Below are positions 60,098 through 64,000 of a DNA stretch of 64,000 nt, one piece after another (positions within the stretch are counted from its first letter, which is position 1; the number at the start of each line of letters is the position of its first letter). This DNA is from Spartobacteria bacterium (GTDB lineage: Bacteria; Verrucomicrobiota; Verrucomicrobiia; Chthoniobacterales; UBA6821): assembly GCA_947471565.1 (NCBI GenBank), contig CANIVT010000012.1:1-64000 (forward strand), in the 5' to 3' direction. The notes beneath the pieces were generated by a model. It was not told where the DNA came from. It made no database searches and was given only the letters and a program-made list of their open reading frames with translations. A program made the position numbers and the translations under genes.

Positions 60098-61312
60098 ATG
60101 GCATCGTTACCCGACATCACGAGCGTCCCCGACTCGCATGGTCACTTCGGTCCCTACGGAGGTCGCTTCGTCCCAGAGACTCTGATGACGGCGCTGCTCG
60201 ATCTTGAGCGCGAATACGAAACGGCCCGCCAGGATCCCGCCTTTCAAAAAGAGCTCGATTATCTCCTGCGTGAGTTTGTCGGGCGGCCCACTCCCCTCTA
60301 CCTCGCCGAACGGCTGACCAGGGAGCTCGGAGGTGCAAAGATTTACCTCAAGCGCGAGGACCTGCTCCATACCGGCGCCCACAAGATCAACAATGCCATC
60401 GGCCAGATCCTGCTCGCTCGCCGTATGGGCAAGAAGCGAGTTATCGCGGAGACCGGAGCCGGCCAGCACGGCGTGGCAACCGCTACCGTCGCCGCCCGCT
60501 TTGGCTTCGAGTGCGTCATCTACATGGGGGCCATCGACATGGAGCGGCAGGCCCTCAATGTGGCCCGCATGCGCTTTCTCGGCGCCAAGGTTGTTCCCGT
60601 CACCGCGGGACAGGCAACGCTGAAGGAAGCTGTCAATGAAGCGATGCGCGACTGGGTCACCAATGTCCGCCACACCCACTACATTCTGGGTACCGCCTAC
60701 GGGGCGCATCCCTACCCGATGATGGTCCGCGATTTCCACCGGGTCATCGGCGTCGAGGCTCGCCGCCAGATCCTCGAGCATGAGGGACGACTTCCCGACC
60801 TACTGGTGGCCTGCGTCGGCGGAGGCAGCAATGCGATCGGCCTCTTCCATGCCTTCCTTGAGGACAAGGGTGTTCGGATGACCGGTGTCGAGGCAGGTGG
60901 CCGTGGCATCGTCCGAGGCGAACACGCCGCCCGATTCCAAGGTGGCCGCCTCGGCGTCCTTCAGGGAGCCAAGACCTGGCTCCTGGCCAATGCCGACGGC
61001 CAGATCGAGCTCACCCACTCCGTCTCGGCAGGCCTCGACTATGCGGCGGTCGGCCCTGAGCACAGCTTCCTTAAAGACGCCGGACGCGCCGAGTACACCT
61101 ACGCCACCGACGATGAGGCGTTGGCCGCCTTCCACAAGCTCTCCTCCATTGAAGGAATCATCCCCGCGCTTGAGACTTCCCACGCAGTCGCCGAGGCGAT
61201 GAAGGTCGCCCCAAGCATGAATTCCGACCAGATCATCGTGGTGAATCTCTCCGGACGCGGAGACAAGGACGTCTCCCAAGTAATGGAGTTAGAGAAGGAT
61301 TTGCCGGCGTAA
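60098..61312 (+). CDS. trpB: Tryptophan synthase beta subunit
   Basis: The ATG at 60098 ([20 protein letters not shown]) is used. The 404-residue product has the PLP-lysine K96 in [12 protein letters not shown], the conserved [15 protein letters not shown] segment, and [11 protein letters not shown] phosphate-binding loop. It makes tryptophan from indole and serine, normally with TrpA, whose gene is not in the window. It is followed by a 16-base perfect palindrome (61306-61321). Confidence 0.95.
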   Translation: MASLPDITSVPDSHGHFGPYGGRFVPETLMTALLDLEREYETARQDPAFQKELDYLLREFVGRPTPLYLAERLTRELGGAKIYLKREDLLHTGAHKINNAIGQILLARRMGKKRVIAETGAGQHGVATATVAARFGFECVIYMGAIDMERQALNVARMRFLGAKVVPVTAGQATLKEAVNEAMRDWVTNVRHTHYILGTAYGAHPYPMMVRDFHRVIGVEARRQILEHEGRLPDLLVACVGGGSNAIGLFHAFLEDKGVRMTGVEAGGRGIVRGEHAARFQGGRLGVLQGAKTWLLANADGQIELTHSVSAGLDYAAVGPEHSFLKDAGRAEYTYATDDEALAAFHKLSSIEGIIPALETSHAVAEAMKVAPSMNSDQIIVVNLSGRGDKDVSQVMELEKDLPA

Positions 61313-61321
61313 CGTTACGCC
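61306..61321. other. Perfect 16-base palindrome at the trpB end
   Basis: GGCGTAACGTTACGCC is perfectly self-complementary and covers the trpB stop codon (61310-61312). It lies in the convergent gap between trpB and the polysaccharide export gene. It lacks a loop and a T-run, so it is not a good intrinsic terminator. Confidence 0.75.
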
Positions 61322-61329
61322 CGGGATCC

Positions 61330-61902
61330 TTACCAGAAACTGCGAGGTATCGAGACCTTGTCTCCAGGCTGCATTGCCGGATCAGCCTCCATGTTCTGGC
61401 GGACTTTCTTCACGTTCACGAAAGTTCTGCCCCCGTTGCGCAGGATGCAGACCTTGGTCTGGTCGGCATAGTCGGTGAATCCGCCTGCAGCCGAGATGGC
61501 ACCCAACAAGGTCAGATCCGGAGTATAGCGTACCCTTTGGGGGGCGCGGACATCGCCCTCGATGTCGACCAAGCGATCGAATTGGACCGATACGGTAACG
61601 ATGGGAGCGGAATAGATTCCCCGGCTCTTGTAGGCGCCCTCGATGCTGTTCTGCACATCGGCCTGTCTGAGTCCGGACGCATGGATCTTCCCGATGTAGG
61701 GAAGATTGATGTTCCCTACCCCGTCTACCGTATAATTTCCCGAGACCTGACTGATATCCTCGGCAGGAACTCCCGCCAACCGGATCGAGACCTGATCACC
61801 GGAGCGCAGTGGCACATCGTCGGCACGAGAGACCTCCGCACCGACGCAAATCAGGATCGCGAGCAAGAACCGGATAAGGCCACTATTTCGGAGAGAGTTC
61901 AT
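61330..61902 (-). CDS. Wza/KpsD-like polysaccharide export protein
   Basis: The 190-residue product has a signal peptide (LIRFLLAILICVGAEVSRA, about 9-27) and the polysaccharide-export domain: PLRSGDQVSIRLAGVPAEDI, VDGVGNINLPYIGKI and then an SLBB-like repeat, VDIEGDVRAPQRVRYTPDLT and ISAAGGFTDYADQTKVCILR. It lacks a lipobox. It is probably the periplasmic/outer-membrane part of the export machine with the Wzc-like kinase next door. Confidence 0.85.
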   Translation of the reverse strand: MNSLRNSGLIRFLLAILICVGAEVSRADDVPLRSGDQVSIRLAGVPAEDISQVSGNYTVDGVGNINLPYIGKIHASGLRQADVQNSIEGAYKSRGIYSAPIVTVSVQFDRLVDIEGDVRAPQRVRYTPDLTLLGAISAAGGFTDYADQTKVCILRNGGRTFVNVKKVRQNMEADPAMQPGDKVSIPRSFW

Positions 61903-61905
61903 GGA

Positions 61906-64000
61906 TCAGTAATCGCCGCGAGTTTCCCGGGCAGGATTCACTTTCTTACCCTTCTCCTTGTTGTCAACGGGATCCTCTGGTGAAGACTTGCGGTTGGTTG
62001 ACTGCATCGGGCTGTAATACTGATAGTAGCTCGTGTAGTACTCGTAGTATTCATCGTGCCGGATATCGGTGTTATTGAGGACGCATCCGACGATTCTGGC
62101 TCCCACGTTGGTGAGTCCCTGCTTGACCCGCTGGAGCATGGCCCTAGGAAAGCGGCGGTGCTGAACCACGACAAGGGTAAGATCCACCGAACTCGCGATC
62201 ACGGAAGCATCGCTGACACCAAGGATCGGAGGAGAATCAAAAAAGACCATGTCAAACCCGCCCCTTACCTGCTGAATGAGGTCGATCATTCTCTGCGAGT
62301 TCAGGATTCCCGCTGCATCAATCGGCAACCTTCCGCTGGGCAGAAACGTGAGGTTTTCCACATCCGTGGTAACCAGCAATGGCTCCAGCGGGATGTCGTT
62401 GGTGAGAAAATCCGTAAGCCCCCGTTCGTTGGAGACGCCAAAGAAACGATGCTGGGAGGGGCGTCTTAAGTCGGCATCCACAATCAATGTGCGATACCCG
62501 CCCTTCGCAAAGGTGAAGGCAAGGTTATTGAGCGTCGTCGACTTTCCCTCGCCTACCCCGCCGCTGACCACAGTCAACGTGTTGGCGTCTGGGGACTTCC
62601 TGTTGAACTCGATGTTCGTCCTCATGATGCGATAACCCTCAGCATCGGGACAATCGGGGGGCGCATCCTTCAGGACGGCCACATCGCGGGGAATCACAGC
62701 CAGCACCGGGACACCGAGCGCTGCCTCGATGTCCTGCATGGTCTTAACGCTTGTGTCGAGATACTCGATCAGGAAAGCGAGGCCCACGCCCAACGCCAGG
62801 CCGACCGCGACCGCGATGATCATGTTCTGGGCCACCTTCGGCTTGGCCGGAAAGTCGGAAACCTCGGCTTTTTCCCAGATGGCTGCCGGACTCTGGGGCA
62901 TCGTGCGCTGCATCGCCTCGGTGGAATAACGAGACTCGGCTGACTCCAGAATCCTCTTGGCCTTCAGGTATTCGTTTTTGGCCTCCTGATAATGGAGGGC
63001 CTTGGACTTCGCCTCCATCTGATGCGTCCGGGCGTCCCCAAGCTTCTGCTCCATGGCCTCGAGTGATTTCTCTGAGATTTCCAGATTGGCCGCGAGCGAT
63101 TTCCTGAGAACCGCGATCTGGTCAGCCAACTGCTGGGCATAGACCCTCTTCTTGGCCTGGAGCGACTGCACATTCGGGTGGTTGGGACCGAGCCCCGAGT
63201 TGAGCATATGGGCTTCCTCGGAAACGCATGCCTCGTACTGGGGAAGGATCTGGGTGATCGTTGCATCGTCCATCTCAAAGGTCTTCAGGCTCCGCATGAT
63301 CTGCTCGTCGGTCATTGCCTGGATCTGTTGCTGCTTCGATTTCAGCGTGGCGACCTTGATGCGGCTGTCATTCACCTGACTCTCGACGTTCTGGAGGATG
63401 GCTTCCTCGGCCTGACGGGGATCCTCAACGCTCTCGGGATTGAGGTCGTAGATCTTCCCTTCGACACGGATCTTCGTCATCGAGTCGCGCAGCTCCTCGA
63501 CCTTCCTACGCTGTTTCTGGACTTCATCCTCGAGCTGGACGAGAGAGCGGGCCACCCAGCTCTGCTGCTCGTCGATGCGCTTCTTCTGGTATTCCAGAGC
63601 AATGGTATTTGCCAGGTCGGCAGCCTCCTGGCGATCCTTGTCCAATATCGAGATCTGGATGAGGTCGGTATTCCTTACCTCGGAAACCGTGAGCATGGAG
63701 CGCAGTTTCAGATAGGCCACATCGCGGGATCGCAGATCCCATTTCTGCATCAACTTCATCGCATCGATCACCGGATAGAGGATCTCCTTGCGCTGGAGGA
63801 TTTGGAACTGGGTCGTGGAAAAACGGGGGTCGTACCGAGGTCCACTCTGCCCGTTGAAGATCTGCATGTTGTTGTTGTCTTCCTTGACCTGCATGGTCAC
63901 GGAGGACATGTACTGGCGCGGGGTGAGATAAGTCGCCACACCGGCCGTGATGACCACCAATAAGAAGACAAGGATGATGAGAGGAAGCCTGACCCTGATG
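61906..64000 (-). CDS. Wzc-like tyrosine autokinase, 5' end outside window
   Basis: The reading frame stays open to the window edge (IRVRLPLIILVFL before the first listed residues), so the start is missing. The product has an N-terminal membrane helix, the PCP periplasmic coiled coil, and a second membrane helix (about residue 395). The BY-kinase has Walker A GGVGEGKSTTLNNLAF, Walker A' TLIVDADLRRPS and Walker B MVFFDSPPIL. The tail has a cluster of Tyr (about 15 within the YYEYYTSYYQYYS region) that is the autophosphorylation site. It controls chain length and export. Confidence 0.9.
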   Translation of the reverse strand, partial: IRVRLPLIILVFLLVVITAGVATYLTPRQYMSSVTMQVKEDNNNMQIFNGQSGPRYDPRFSTTQFQILQRKEILYPVIDAMKLMQKWDLRSRDVAYLKLRSMLTVSEVRNTDLIQISILDKDRQEAADLANTIALEYQKKRIDEQQSWVARSLVQLEDEVQKQRRKVEELRDSMTKIRVEGKIYDLNPESVEDPRQAEEAILQNVESQVNDSRIKVATLKSKQQQIQAMTDEQIMRSLKTFEMDDATITQILPQYEACVSEEAHMLNSGLGPNHPNVQSLQAKKRVYAQQLADQIAVLRKSLAANLEISEKSLEAMEQKLGDARTHQMEAKSKALHYQEAKNEYLKAKRILESAESRYSTEAMQRTMPQSPAAIWEKAEVSDFPAKPKVAQNMIIAVAVGLALGVGLAFLIEYLDTSVKTMQDIEAALGVPVLAVIPRDVAVLKDAPPDCPDAEGYRIMRTNIEFNRKSPDANTLTVVSGGVGEGKSTTLNNLAFTFAKGGYRTLIVDADLRRPSQHRFFGVSNERGLTDFLTNDIPLEPLLVTTDVENLTFLPSGRLPIDAAGILNSQRMIDLIQQVRGGFDMVFFDSPPILGVSDASVIASSVDLTLVVVQHRRFPRAMLQRVKQGLTNVGARIVGCVLNNTDIRHDEYYEYYTSYYQYYSPMQSTNRKSSPEDPVDNKEKGKKVNPARETRGDY

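Noticed and set aside
63178-63963. Open frame of 261 codons antisense to the Wzc-like gene
   Set aside because: Shadow of the coiled-coil part of the kinase; low-complexity His/Leu/Asp composition.

Overview
The window looks like a chromosomal segment of a Gram-negative bacterium, most plausibly from the Verrucomicrobiota/PVC group. That assignment is an inference. It rests on moderately high GC housekeeping genes (rpoA-rplQ, a short class-II-type glutamine synthetase, trpB, mutY, RNase HIII), a very large surface-polysaccharide locus, many toxin-antitoxin modules, and a kinase-PP2C fusion protein. No rRNA, tRNA or CRISPR array was seen.

Region 1 (1-14.1 kb) is accessory DNA. It opens with small unrecognised genes, including a coupled pair (1392-2164) of a two-helix membrane protein and a small protein resembling a lamin-tail-like beta domain. 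A minus-strand mobilisation operon follows (9.4 kb down to 3.5 kb): two small unknowns, an ArdC-type antirestriction protein, a MobC-like accessory protein, an HUH relaxase, a type IV coupling protein and a Clp-like AAA+ ATPase. Many of the genes are joined by ATGA overlaps. A cluster of inverted repeats at 7531-7604 is a candidate oriT. On the plus strand an AT-rich three-gene operon (9987-12784) encodes three unrecognised proteins joined by 8-base overlaps. The first has a PD-(D/E)XK-like nuclease motif. This is the best candidate for an undescribed, possibly anti-phage, system. A decayed ISL3-family insertion sequence and a hypothetical gene close the region.

Region 2 (14.1-28.6 kb, minus strand) is a polysaccharide cluster: glycosyltransferases, an MsbA-like ABC exporter, methyltransferases including a double FkbM protein, a carbohydrate sulfotransferase, two GDP-mannose dehydratase-family genes and an APS kinase. 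APS kinase makes PAPS, the sulfotransferase donor, so a sulfated glycan is likely.

Region 3 (28.5-40 kb) holds the dTDP-rhamnose genes rfbB, rfbC and rfbA and a chain-length (Wzz-type) gene. They are interrupted by an ORF6N protein, YefM-YoeB, an AAA-DUF4143 ATPase, an MNT-HEPN pair, three VapBC pairs, a stop-interrupted vapB and HigBA. Partial 3' copies of rfbB and wzz and several intergenic repeat families record repeated rearrangement. No rfbD was found.

Region 4 (40-48.9 kb) continues the glycan theme with a YfhO-like membrane protein, glycosyltransferases, methyltransferases and a sugar epimerase. It ends with an rfbF-like stub, a ribbon-helix-helix regulator almost identical at its N-terminus to one in the mobilisation region, and a MntA-HepT pair.

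Region 5 (49-64 kb) is mostly housekeeping: rplQ, rpoA, glnA, the kinase-PP2C fusion, a lipoprotein, two polytopic membrane proteins (one Agl23-like) beside a GT2 glycosyltransferase, rnhC, mutY and trpB. It ends with a Wza-like export protein and a Wzc-like tyrosine kinase that runs off the window edge. These last two probably serve the export of the glycan made by regions 2-4.
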